Shown here piece by piece: positions 18,514-26,373 of a stretch of DNA of 63,022 nucleotides (positions are counted from its first letter, which is position 1; each line of letters starts with the position of its first letter). The stretch is from Flavobacteriales bacterium (GTDB lineage Bacteria; Bacteroidota; Bacteroidia; UBA10329), in the NCBI GenBank assembly GCA_020635535.1, contig JACJZP010000019.1:1-63022 (forward strand). The letters are read 5' to 3'. Position numbers and translations under genes: made by a program. The notes under the pieces are model-generated. The model was not told where the DNA came from. It worked only from the letters and a program-made list of their open reading frames with translations, and searched no databases.

Positions 18514-19640
18514 CGAATGGGTGATTTTATGCGGTTTGAGATCGCTACGGCTGTATTGAAGAATGGTGTGAACAAATCGCCTAATAGCGAAAATAAGAAA
18601 AGATCAAGCTCATCCAAGATTCGCACCACTGCTCGGATGATCGACAAATGAACAACCCATTTCAAGAGAATTCCACAAAGCGCCAACCAATACAGTGTTT
18701 TTATCGACAGAACCACAAAAAAGGACAGATAAAACAGAAGATGGGCAAGCGTGAAAATCCCCAAAAAAAATTTCGAGCCTGTTTTGTAGAAGCTTCCCGT
18801 TGAGAGGTGTCTTCTCTTCTGAAGCCACCATTCAGCCCACGTTTCCCGTGGTTCAGAAACTGTATGCGAACCTTGCCTAACCTCAATGGCGGTATTCTTT
18901 CCTGTTGCGACTTCATTCACCATAAGGTCATCATCCCCCGATGCAACATGTCGGTGCTTGATGAATCCCTTTGTTTTAAAGAAAAGCTCCTTTCTGTAGG
19001 CAAGGTTTCTTCCTACACCCATGTACGGAACGCTGGCCAATGCATAAGACATGTACTGCATTGCAATATGCACCGACTCGTAGCGATAAAGCATGTTAAG
19101 TAAACCATTCCGCTTCTCGAAACCACCATAACCCAACACCAGGTCTTTTTCTTCTTGTAGGCCACTGCTCATTAACCGGAGCCATTGCTTTGATTTGGGT
19201 CTACAATCCGCATCCGTAAACACCAGCCTGTCGTATTTCGCGCCTTTGATGCCGATGGAAATGGCAAATTTCTTTCCACGCATGTTCACATTGTCTCGCG
19301 TTAGCTCAATAACCCTAAGGTGCGCGTATTTCTTCTGCCAAGCCTGAAGCAGAAGGTCGGTCTCATCTACGGAATGGTCGTTCACCACTATCACCTCAAA
19401 TTCGGGATGATCCTGTTCCAAGATGGATTGAAGATTCTTCTTGAGATTGTCCTCTTCATTCCAGGCGCAAATGATAACTGAAACCGGTTCAACCTGACCA
19501 ACAGTTTCCTGTGGCTTGTACAACGCCAAACGGGCAAAAAAGAACAAATAATAGAACAACTGAACGACCAACGAACCGACAAAAACCGCAGCAACTACAA
19601 GCTGCCAAGTTGGTAGGTTTTGAAGATTGAAGGTTTCCAT
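18504..19640 (-). CDS. Membrane-bound glycosyltransferase, GT2 type
   Basis: Protein of 378 residues. One N-terminal membrane helix (residues 12-35) is followed by a GT2 domain: VSVIICAWNEEDNLKK, VIVVNDHSVDETD, FTDADCRPKSKQWL (DxD), and the acceptor-site region EWWLQKRRHLSTG (Q/RxxRW-like). Two or three C-terminal helices follow. This resembles processive or lipid-acceptor synthases acting at the inner membrane. First gene of a GT2-sigma-rsmG operon with a TAGCTTTG box just upstream. Acceptor unknown. Confidence 0.9.
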   Translation of the reverse strand: METFNLQNLPTWQLVVAAVFVGSLVVQLFYYLFFFARLALYKPQETVGQVEPVSVIICAWNEEDNLKKNLQSILEQDHPEFEVIVVNDHSVDETDLLLQAWQKKYAHLRVIELTRDNVNMRGKKFAISIGIKGAKYDRLVFTDADCRPKSKQWLRLMSSGLQEEKDLVLGYGGFEKRNGLLNMLYRYESVHIAMQYMSYALASVPYMGVGRNLAYRKELFFKTKGFIKHRHVASGDDDLMVNEVATGKNTAIEVRQGSHTVSEPRETWAEWWLQKRRHLSTGSFYKTGSKFFLGIFTLAHLLFYLSFFVVLSIKTLYWLALCGILLKWVVHLSIIRAVVRILDELDLFLFSLLGDLFTPFFNTAVAISNRIKSPIRWR

Positions 19641-19653
19641 GTGTCTTGTTCGG

Positions 19654-19693
19654 CAAAGCTAACCATAGGCTGTAGGGCATTTAAGTACATTTG
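19654..19693. promoter_or_regulatory. Divergent -7 boxes (GT2 operon / tgt)
   Basis: TAGCTTTG on the minus strand (19661-19654), 13 nt before the GT2 ATG at 19640, and TACATTTG on the plus strand (19686-19693), 15 nt before the tgt ATG at 19709. Both match TAnnTTTG. No clear TTG at the -33 spacing. Confidence 0.55.
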
Positions 19694-19708
19694 GGCGATC
19701 TTTTCAAC

Positions 19709-20845
19709 ATGGGATTGCAATTCAAACTGACGCACATAGACCCCGATTCAAAAGCGCGGAGAGGGCAGATCAAAACCGACCACGGAACGATTGAAACCCC
19801 CATCTTCATGCCTGTTGGTACGCTTGGAACCGTAAAGGGTGTGCATCAACATGAATTGACGGATGACATCAAGGCGGAGATCATACTGGGCAACACGTAT
19901 CATCTATACCTGCGACCCGGAACTGAGATTCTGGAAGAAGCTGGCGGCCTACACAAATTCATGAATTGGAAGAGGCCGATCCTTACTGATAGCGGTGGTT
20001 ATCAGGTCTATTCCTTAGCACACAAACGAAAGATCACCGAAGAGGGTGTCACATTTGCATCGCACATTGATGGTTCGAGGCATTTTTTCAGCCCAGAATC
20101 TGCCATGGACATTCAGCGTAGCATTGGAGCTGACATCATTATGGCGTTTGATGAGTGTACACCATATCCTTGTGAGTACAAATACGCCAAAGAATCGATG
20201 CACATGACACATCGCTGGCTGAAGCGATGTACGGAGCATGTTGATTCAACCCAACCGATGTACGGTCATCATCAGTCGCTGTTTCCCATTGTGCAAGGTT
20301 CCACGTACAAAGACCTTCGGATTGAGAGTGCCGAGACAATCGCATCATTCAAACGCGAAGGAAATGCCATTGGCGGTCTGAGCGTTGGCGAACCAGATGA
20401 GGAAATGTATGCCATGACGGATGTTGTTTGCAGTATTCTTCCTAAAGACAAACCGCGTTATTTGATGGGCGTTGGAACTCCCGCCAATCTACTGGAAAAC
20501 ATTGCGCTGGGCGTGGATATGTTCGATTGCGTGCTTCCTACCCGTAACGCCCGCCACGGACTGATCTACACTTGGAACGGCATCATCAACATCAAGAACC
20601 AGAAATGGGAGCGCGATTTTTCTCCGCTGGATGATAACGGAACAAGCTACGTTGATACAGCTTATAGCAAAGCCTACGTGCGGCACCTGTTCGCAACCAA
20701 AGAGCTGCTTGGCCCACAAATAACCAGCATACACAATTTGGCGTTCCATTTAGAGTTGATGCGACAGGCGCGACTTCATATTGAAGCTGGTGATTTCCGA
20801 ATTTGGAAAGACCGGACCGTACCAAAACTCTTAACCCGACTGTAG
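19709..20845 (+). CDS. tgt: tRNA-guanine transglycosylase, zinc-cysteine-less type
   Basis: Exchanges guanine-34 of tRNAs with GUN anticodons for the queuosine precursor preQ1. About 378 residues. Substrate-binding and catalytic regions are intact: PILTDSGGYQVYSL (Asp near 93), MAFDECTPYP, GGLSVGEP and the nucleophile region FDCVLPTRNARHG (Asp near 272). The zinc site is not: the CxCxxC of most bacterial enzymes is NGTSYVDT here (about 310-317), although the His (SIHN, about 341) remains. As I recall, this is usual in Bacteroidota Tgt. The ATG at 19709 is chosen because the earlier TTG overlaps the -7 box. Confidence 0.95.
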   Translation: MGLQFKLTHIDPDSKARRGQIKTDHGTIETPIFMPVGTLGTVKGVHQHELTDDIKAEIILGNTYHLYLRPGTEILEEAGGLHKFMNWKRPILTDSGGYQVYSLAHKRKITEEGVTFASHIDGSRHFFSPESAMDIQRSIGADIIMAFDECTPYPCEYKYAKESMHMTHRWLKRCTEHVDSTQPMYGHHQSLFPIVQGSTYKDLRIESAETIASFKREGNAIGGLSVGEPDEEMYAMTDVVCSILPKDKPRYLMGVGTPANLLENIALGVDMFDCVLPTRNARHGLIYTWNGIINIKNQKWERDFSPLDDNGTSYVDTAYSKAYVRHLFATKELLGPQITSIHNLAFHLELMRQARLHIEAGDFRIWKDRTVPKLLTRL

Positions 20846-20850
20846 TTCAG

Positions 20851-21930
20851 GTGCTCAAGATCTTAGATAGATACATTCTTCGGCAGTTCCTCGGTACGTT
20901 CTTTTTCACAATCGGGCTTATCATCTGTATTACAATAGTCTTCGACCTATCTGAGAAGATTGACAACTTCATTGAGCACGATCTCTCCACGTGGATCATT
21001 ATCTCTGAGTATTACATCTACTTCATTCCCTACTTCGCCAACCTGTTCAGCCCGCTGTTCATCTTTGTAGCTGTCATTCTATTCACTTCCAGAATGGCAT
21101 ACAGGTCAGAGATTGTTGCCATACTAAGCGGTGGTGTAAGTTTCTACCGAATGATGGTGCCTTACCTATTGGGATCAACCATTCTGGCTGTTTCAAGCCT
21201 GTTGTTGAATCATTTCGTAATCCCTAAAGCGAATGAAGGGCGTATTGCCTTTGAGAACACCTACATCAATAACCCGTGGAAATTCTACGGTCGGAATCAG
21301 CATTACCAAGTAGAGCCTGGTACATTCATCTTCTTCGATTCTTACAGTGCCGAAAGAATGACCGGGTACAAGTTCTCACTTGAGAAATTCATTGATGGAG
21401 AACTCGTTTATAAACTCATCTCCGACCATATTGTATACGACACCGCAATACAAAAATGGAGCGTCAAGAAATATTACGAGCGGGTATTTGATGGGGAACA
21501 TGAGACTGTGAAGGAATACGACCAGTTAGACACTGTTTTTCCTTTCCATCCAAAGGATTTCGGACAGCAACTTAAGATTGTTGAGGCCATGGACTATTGG
21601 CAACTGAATGAGTTCATTGAAACAGAGGAAATGCGTGGATCCGATTATGTTGACTATTTCAAAGTGGAGAAAGAAAAGCGCACCGCGATGCCTTTTGCGG
21701 CATTCATTCTGACCATTATCGGAGTTAGTTTGGCAAGCCGAAAAGTGCGTGGCGGTATTGGCATGCACATTGGACTTGGCCTTTTGCTCAGCTTCTCCTA
21801 CATCCTATTCATGCAAGTGTCGCAGACGTTTGCAATTGAAGGCAGCATGTCGGTTGGCTTGGCAGTTTGGATTCCCAACATCCTTTACTTGATCTTAGGA
21901 AGTTTTATGCTGTACAAGGCTCCGAAGTAA
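20851..21930 (+). CDS. LptF/LptG (YjgP/YjgQ) family permease
   Basis: Protein of about 359 residues with a GTG start 5 nt after the tgt stop. The N-terminus ILDRYILRQFLGTFFFTIGL is the classic opening of LptF/LptG. There are three N-terminal helices, a periplasmic beta-rich domain (about 150-270) and three C-terminal helices with ASRKVRGGIGMHIGLGLLLS. With LptB this family extracts lipopolysaccharide from the inner membrane. LptF and LptG are hard to tell apart from sequence, so no symbol is given. The tgt-lptG order is common in Bacteroidota. Confidence 0.9.
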   Translation: MLKILDRYILRQFLGTFFFTIGLIICITIVFDLSEKIDNFIEHDLSTWIIISEYYIYFIPYFANLFSPLFIFVAVILFTSRMAYRSEIVAILSGGVSFYRMMVPYLLGSTILAVSSLLLNHFVIPKANEGRIAFENTYINNPWKFYGRNQHYQVEPGTFIFFDSYSAERMTGYKFSLEKFIDGELVYKLISDHIVYDTAIQKWSVKKYYERVFDGEHETVKEYDQLDTVFPFHPKDFGQQLKIVEAMDYWQLNEFIETEEMRGSDYVDYFKVEKEKRTAMPFAAFILTIIGVSLASRKVRGGIGMHIGLGLLLSFSYILFMQVSQTFAIEGSMSVGLAVWIPNILYLILGSFMLYKAPK

Positions 21931-21938
21931 TCTTAGTT

Positions 21939-23150
21939 TTATTGGGCACCCAACATGTTCAGCTCGTTCCAAAAACCTGGGTAGCTTTTTGCAACAACCT
22001 CTGGGTTTTCAATTTCAATTGGGATAACGGTTGAAAGCACCGAAGCACTCATGGCCATGCGGTGGTCATTATAGGTTTTGATAGTGGTCTCTTTTACTGA
22101 AACTGAACCAGAGACTGTCATTGCGTTTCCTTCCACCAAAACCGAAACACCCAACTTTTCCAATTCATTTTTGAGTGCCGCTACACGGTCGGTTTCCTTT
22201 AAACGAAGGTTATCCAAACCGGTAAGTTTAAGCGGTTTCTCTAAAGCCGCTGCTAGAAATGCGAACGTCTGCGCCAAATCTGGATGGTTGGTAAAATCGA
22301 GTTCTATTGGGAAATTGATTTCTGCTGACGATGCAATCTCAACCCCGTTTTCCTTTTGTATAGAAGCAACACCAATGAGGTTGAACCATTCGGCCAAAAT
22401 GGAATCGCCTTGTTGAGAATTGAGGTTCAAACCTTTGAGCAATAATTTGGAATTTGGTACGGCCGCAGCCAAAGCGTAGAAATAGGAAGCCGAAGTCCAA
22501 TCTGCTTCAATATTCAATCCTTGAACCCGATATTCCGAATGCGGAATCGTGATCGAGTTTCCATCAAACTCCACTTCTACCCCACTCTTGCGCATGCAAT
22601 CAGCGGTCAATGCGATGTATGGTTTGGAAAGCACTTTTCCTCTCAAGCGAATTTGAAGCCCGTTTTCCATCATCGGGCCGATCATCATCAAAGCAGAAAC
22701 GAACTGGCTGCTGATGGAAGCTGGAATTTCCACTTCACCGCCTTTCAATTTTTTGCCTGAAATATTTAGTGGTGGAAATCCTTCATTCTTCAAGTATTCG
22801 ATCTCAGCTCCCAATTTTCGCAAAGCGTCAACCAACGCGGCAATTGGTCGCTGTTTCATTCGTTCGGCCCCCGTCAGAATAATCGTTTTTCCTTCTTGAA
22901 CGGCATAAAAAGCTGTAAGAAATCGCATGGCGGTTCCGGCCAATCCAATGTTGATTTCGGGTGAACTGGAAGTCAAGGCTTCTTGGAGGAATCGGACGTC
23001 TTCTGGGATTTCGACCTCCCCCAACCCCTCCTTTTTAGGAGGGGATTTTTCGGCAAGAGCTGAAATAATCAAATAGCGGTTGGCAATACTCTTTGAGATC
23101 GGCAGGTCAATTTCCGCCATTAACGGGCCAGACGGAAGTTGCAACTTCAT
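21939..23150 (-). CDS. aroA: 3-phosphoshikimate 1-carboxyvinyltransferase (EPSP synthase)
   Basis: Joins phosphoenolpyruvate to shikimate-3-phosphate. 403 residues. Motifs: substrate site PISKSIANRYLIISAL (K20-S21), GLAGTAMRFLTAFYA, RPIAALVDALRKLGA, LRLKETDRVAALKNEL and YNDHRMAMSASVL. Residues 36-46 (SPPKKEGLGEV) are encoded by an interspersed palindromic repeat also found between genes elsewhere in the window. Compared with E. coli, the stretch from ALA to the conserved DVR is only about four residues longer, so the repeat has replaced most of a surface loop. The ATG overlaps the aroB stop (ATGA). Last gene of the aro operon. Confidence 0.95.
   Translation of the reverse strand: MKLQLPSGPLMAEIDLPISKSIANRYLIISALAEKSPPKKEGLGEVEIPEDVRFLQEALTSSSPEINIGLAGTAMRFLTAFYAVQEGKTIILTGAERMKQRPIAALVDALRKLGAEIEYLKNEGFPPLNISGKKLKGGEVEIPASISSQFVSALMMIGPMMENGLQIRLRGKVLSKPYIALTADCMRKSGVEVEFDGNSITIPHSEYRVQGLNIEADWTSASYFYALAAAVPNSKLLLKGLNLNSQQGDSILAEWFNLIGVASIQKENGVEIASSAEINFPIELDFTNHPDLAQTFAFLAAALEKPLKLTGLDNLRLKETDRVAALKNELEKLGVSVLVEGNAMTVSGSVSVKETTIKTYNDHRMAMSASVLSTVIPIEIENPEVVAKSYPGFWNELNMLGAQ
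23013..23046. repeat. Interspersed palindromic repeat, copy A, inside aroA
   Basis: GACCTCCCC-C-AACCCCTCC-TTTTT-AGGAGGGGA. CCCCTCCT (23025-23032) pairs with AGGAGGGG (23037-23044) around a 4-nt loop. It matches copy B at 29578-29610 in all but about three positions. It is read in frame as part of aroA on the minus strand, encoding SPPKKEGLGEV. Confidence 0.85.
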
Positions 23151-24157
23151 TTTGACATGTAGAAATCGAACGCTTCATCAAGCAAATGCTCAGTTACTGC
23201 TTGGTCGGTCACTGCATGGCCAATGCTTTTCAGTAGCACAAATCGAACTGAACCATTGCGGTTCTTCTTATCAAACAGCATCAGTTTTTTGATGGAATTC
23301 CAATCGGAACCTGTCAATTCTAATCGAGAAAATATCGAGTCAATGACCTCAACAATACTTGAAAGTTCCTCCTTTGCCAAACCCGCAATCTTATTGGAAA
23401 GAAACGACTCCAGAATCATACCTGCGGCTATCGCTTCGCCATGCAGAACAGCCCGTTCAGTATCTAGAAGATGACTTTCTATTGCGTGACCAACGGTGTG
23501 CCCGAAGTTGAGCTTCTTCCGTTCTCCAGACTCAAATTCATCGCAGTTAACCACCTCCATTTTAACCAAAATGGAACGAGAAATCAGTTCATCCTGACTG
23601 CCGTCAATCAATGTCAGCAAATCAACGTCAGAGATAAATGCATGCTTTAAAACTTCAGCCAAGCCATTTCTGTATTGGTTGGCAGGAAGCGTTTTCAGGA
23701 AGTTGGAATCAACGATTACGGCTTCTGGTCGGGAGAACAATCCAACCATATTCTTTAGTCCTCCGAAATCAACTCCGGTTTTACCCCCAATAGCAGCATC
23801 AACCATTCCCAGCAAACTTGTTGGAATCTGCACAAAACGGATTCCACGCATGTAAGTGGAAGCCACAAACCCACCAAGGTCAGTTACAACTCCACCACCC
23901 AGATTGAGCAGAATGGTATTTCTATCCGCGCCATGTTCGGTGAGCTGATACCAGACCATTTCGCAGGTTTTCAGATTCTTATGCTGTTCTCCTGCTGGTA
24001 TTTCAATAACAGGAAAACGCTCTGCCCTCGGACAAGCCTTGTGTAAAAACTCAAGACATTGCCTCGTATTGGAATCGCACAGAACAACCGCTTTCTGATC
24101 TTGTGGAAGTTCGTTCAAATAACTCCAGCCCTTTTCTTTGAAAAACACCTGAGTCAT
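23147..24157 (-). CDS. aroB: 3-dehydroquinate synthase
   Basis: Converts DAHP to 3-dehydroquinate, second step of the shikimate pathway, NAD- and metal-dependent. 336 residues. The NAD-binding region NLGGGVVTDLGGFVASTYMRG is followed by PTSLLGMVDAAIGGKTGVDF. Metal-ligand regions are LAEVLKHAFI and KLNFGHTVGHAIES. Somewhat shorter than the about 360 residues of E. coli AroB, within the range of the phylum. It overlaps both neighbours by 4 nt (ATGA), so the operon is translationally coupled. Confidence 0.96.
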   Translation of the reverse strand: MTQVFFKEKGWSYLNELPQDQKAVVLCDSNTRQCLEFLHKACPRAERFPVIEIPAGEQHKNLKTCEMVWYQLTEHGADRNTILLNLGGGVVTDLGGFVASTYMRGIRFVQIPTSLLGMVDAAIGGKTGVDFGGLKNMVGLFSRPEAVIVDSNFLKTLPANQYRNGLAEVLKHAFISDVDLLTLIDGSQDELISRSILVKMEVVNCDEFESGERKKLNFGHTVGHAIESHLLDTERAVLHGEAIAAGMILESFLSNKIAGLAKEELSSIVEVIDSIFSRLELTGSDWNSIKKLMLFDKKNRNGSVRFVLLKSIGHAVTDQAVTEHLLDEAFDFYMSK

Positions 24158-25224
24158 GCGTCCTCAGCTTTTCTGGCATTCATGACATCCGTCTGTTGCT
24201 GAATGCTTTCCTCGTGAATCGCTTCGAGGAATTTATGTAGAAAGCGCATTGAAAGCTGCTTTCCCTTAACGTACGCTTCGCGATCGTGAAGAATCTCATT
24301 CCACCGCTGATGCTGCAAAATGGTGATGTTATGGTCTTTCTTATACTCACCGATCTTTCGCGAAACCTCCAAACGTTCAATTAAAAGATCGAGTATGTCG
24401 CGGTCAAACCCATCGATGGTTGCTCTTAGTTCTTCCAACTTGGCCTTCACTTCAAGGTCCAGCGAATTCGGATTTCGCCAAACGAGTTCGGAAAGGATTG
24501 CTGCCAATTCCTTAGGGGTGACCTGTTGTTCAGCATCACTCCAAGCTTGGGATGGGTCGCGGTGCGTTTCCAACATCAGGCCGTCCATATTCAAATCGAT
24601 TGCCTTTTGTGCAACCTCTCCTAGTAAATCACGACTACCGCAGATATGACTTGGGTCGCAAATGATCGGCACATCGGGCATTCTGCGCTTCAACTCGATC
24701 GGAATATTCCAATTGGGACTGTTCCTGAAAGGCGATTTCTGAAAAGTGGAAAATCCACGGTGAATGGCACCCAACTTGGTCAGCCCAACGCTTTGAAAAC
24801 GCTCAATGGCACCGATCCACAGTTCCACATCTGGGTTCACGGGGTTTTTCACCAGCACAGGAACATCCGTTCCTTTCAGCGCATCGGCAATTTCTTGCAC
24901 CATGAATGGATTGACGGTTGTCCGCGCCCCGATCCAGAGCACATCAACACCACCTTTCAACGCCAATTCAACATGCGCTGCACTTGCCACTTCAACCGTC
25001 ACAGGTTTACCAATGAGATTGCCAGCTTCCTTCAGCCAAGCAATTGCTTCTTCACCAATTCCTTCAAATTTTCCTGGACGCGTACGCGGTTTCCAAACGC
25101 CCGCTCGGAGCAGATCGACATTCAAATCTTTGAGACCCTTGGCTGTTTCCAACACTTGTTCACGCGTTTCCGCGCTGCAAGGTCCGGCAATTACAAACGG
25201 TCGGTCATGTCGTCTAAATTCCAT
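24154..25224 (-). CDS. Bifunctional DAHP synthase / chorismate mutase
   Basis: 356 residues. The N-terminal domain (about 1-260) is a type I-beta DAHP synthase: FVIAGPCSAET, GVWKPRTRPGKFEG, VEVASAAHVE, VLVKNPVNPDVELWIG, ICDPSHICGSRDLLGE. It makes DAHP from PEP and erythrose-4-phosphate. The C-terminal domain (about 265-345) is an AroQ-type chorismate mutase: LRATIDGFDRDILDLLIERL, then KIGEYKKDHNITILQHQRW. The mutase probably also acts as a sensor for prephenate/chorismate feedback, as in other fused enzymes. The ATG at 25224 overlaps the aroC TGA by one base. Usually named aroF, aroG or aroA(Q) in different genomes, so no symbol is given. Confidence 0.95.
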   Translation of the reverse strand: MEFRRHDRPFVIAGPCSAETREQVLETAKGLKDLNVDLLRAGVWKPRTRPGKFEGIGEEAIAWLKEAGNLIGKPVTVEVASAAHVELALKGGVDVLWIGARTTVNPFMVQEIADALKGTDVPVLVKNPVNPDVELWIGAIERFQSVGLTKLGAIHRGFSTFQKSPFRNSPNWNIPIELKRRMPDVPIICDPSHICGSRDLLGEVAQKAIDLNMDGLMLETHRDPSQAWSDAEQQVTPKELAAILSELVWRNPNSLDLEVKAKLEELRATIDGFDRDILDLLIERLEVSRKIGEYKKDHNITILQHQRWNEILHDREAYVKGKQLSMRFLHKFLEAIHEESIQQQTDVMNARKAEDA

Positions 25225-26306
25225 CAACCGTTCTGCTGGGTTCTGTTTCTAAGATAGTGGTCGGCCAGAACGATGGCTGCCATTGCTTCCACAATTGGCA
25301 CTGCGCGTGGAACAACACACGAATCATGGCGACCCTTTCCTTTTACTCCAACAACATTGCCGTCTTTATTAACGCTCAGCTGCGGTAACATAAGTGTAGC
25401 TACCGGTTTAAAGGCAACATTGAATGTAATATCCATTCCATTGGAGATACCACCCTGAATTCCTCCGCTGTTGTTGGTAATGGTCTGCATCTTACCCTTT
25501 ACACGTATGAACTCGTCATTGTGCTCCGAGCCGAGCAATTTGGTTCCACTAAAACCAGAACCTATCTCAAAACCTTTCACGGCATTGATGCTGAGCATGG
25601 CTTTTCCGAGGTCGGCATGAAGCTTATCAAAGACCGGTTCTCCCAAACCCGCAGGAACATTACGTATCACACAACTGACAATGCCTCCCACCGTATTTCC
25701 TGCCCTGCGTTGTGCTTCAATGATCTCTTCCATTGCTTTGGCCGCTTTGGGATCAGGACACCGGACCACGCTTCTCTCTACATCAGCTAAAGAAACCGTC
25801 TTATCATTAACTGTAGAGAGGACGATGGCAACCGAAGAAACGTACGCAACAATCTCAATTCCAGCCTGCTGAAGCAGCATTTTAGCAAAGGCTCCAGCCA
25901 CGACACGCGCAGCAGTTTCGCGAGCCGATGCGCGCCCACCACCTCGATGATCGCGATGACCATACTTTGCCTGATACGTGAAATCGGCATGGCTGGGGCG
26001 GAACGTTTCCTTGAGATGATCATAATCCTTCGAACGAGCATCCGCATTAGGTATTGTAACCGCTATCGGAGTACCGAGCGATTTGCCCTCAAACACTCCT
26101 GAAAGAATCTGAAACTCTTCTGATTCCTTTCGTTGGGTTGTCAGTTTAGATTGGCCTGGTCGTCTGCGTTGAAGATCTTGATGGATAAGTTCTTCATTGA
26201 CCTCAATTCCAGCTGGGAAACCATCAATCACTACTCCAATAGCAGCACCATGGCTCTCACCAAATGTCGTTATCCTGAAAAGCTGACCGAACGAGTTTCC
26301 TGCCAT
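25224..26306 (-). CDS. aroC: Chorismate synthase
   Basis: Last common step of aromatic synthesis: EPSP to chorismate with reduced FMN. 360 residues, full length. Signatures: TTFGESHGAAIGVVIDGFPAG, RPSHADFTYQAKYGHRDHRG with GGGRASARETAARV, and GIQGGISNGMDITF. It is the first gene of the aro operon, with a TACCTTTG box 7 nt before the ATG. aroD/Q, aroE and aroK, which supply the middle steps, are not in this window. Confidence 0.97.
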   Translation of the reverse strand: MAGNSFGQLFRITTFGESHGAAIGVVIDGFPAGIEVNEELIHQDLQRRRPGQSKLTTQRKESEEFQILSGVFEGKSLGTPIAVTIPNADARSKDYDHLKETFRPSHADFTYQAKYGHRDHRGGGRASARETAARVVAGAFAKMLLQQAGIEIVAYVSSVAIVLSTVNDKTVSLADVERSVVRCPDPKAAKAMEEIIEAQRRAGNTVGGIVSCVIRNVPAGLGEPVFDKLHADLGKAMLSINAVKGFEIGSGFSGTKLLGSEHNDEFIRVKGKMQTITNNSGGIQGGISNGMDITFNVAFKPVATLMLPQLSVNKDGNVVGVKGKGRHDSCVVPRAVPIVEAMAAIVLADHYLRNRTQQNG

Positions 26307-26313
26307 CGCAACG

Positions 26314-26350
26314 CAAAGGTACTAACCACAAAGCGGCATCCTTACATTTG
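26314..26350. promoter_or_regulatory. Divergent -7 boxes (aro operon / T9SS peptidase)
   Basis: TACCTTTG on the minus strand (26321-26314) for aroC and TACATTTG on the plus strand (26343-26350), 23 nt before the ATG of the M1 peptidase. Both are exact TAnnTTTG matches. The aroC leader would be nearly absent. Confidence 0.55.
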
Positions 26351-26373
26351 CTTGCAACACAAACAAATCTGAG

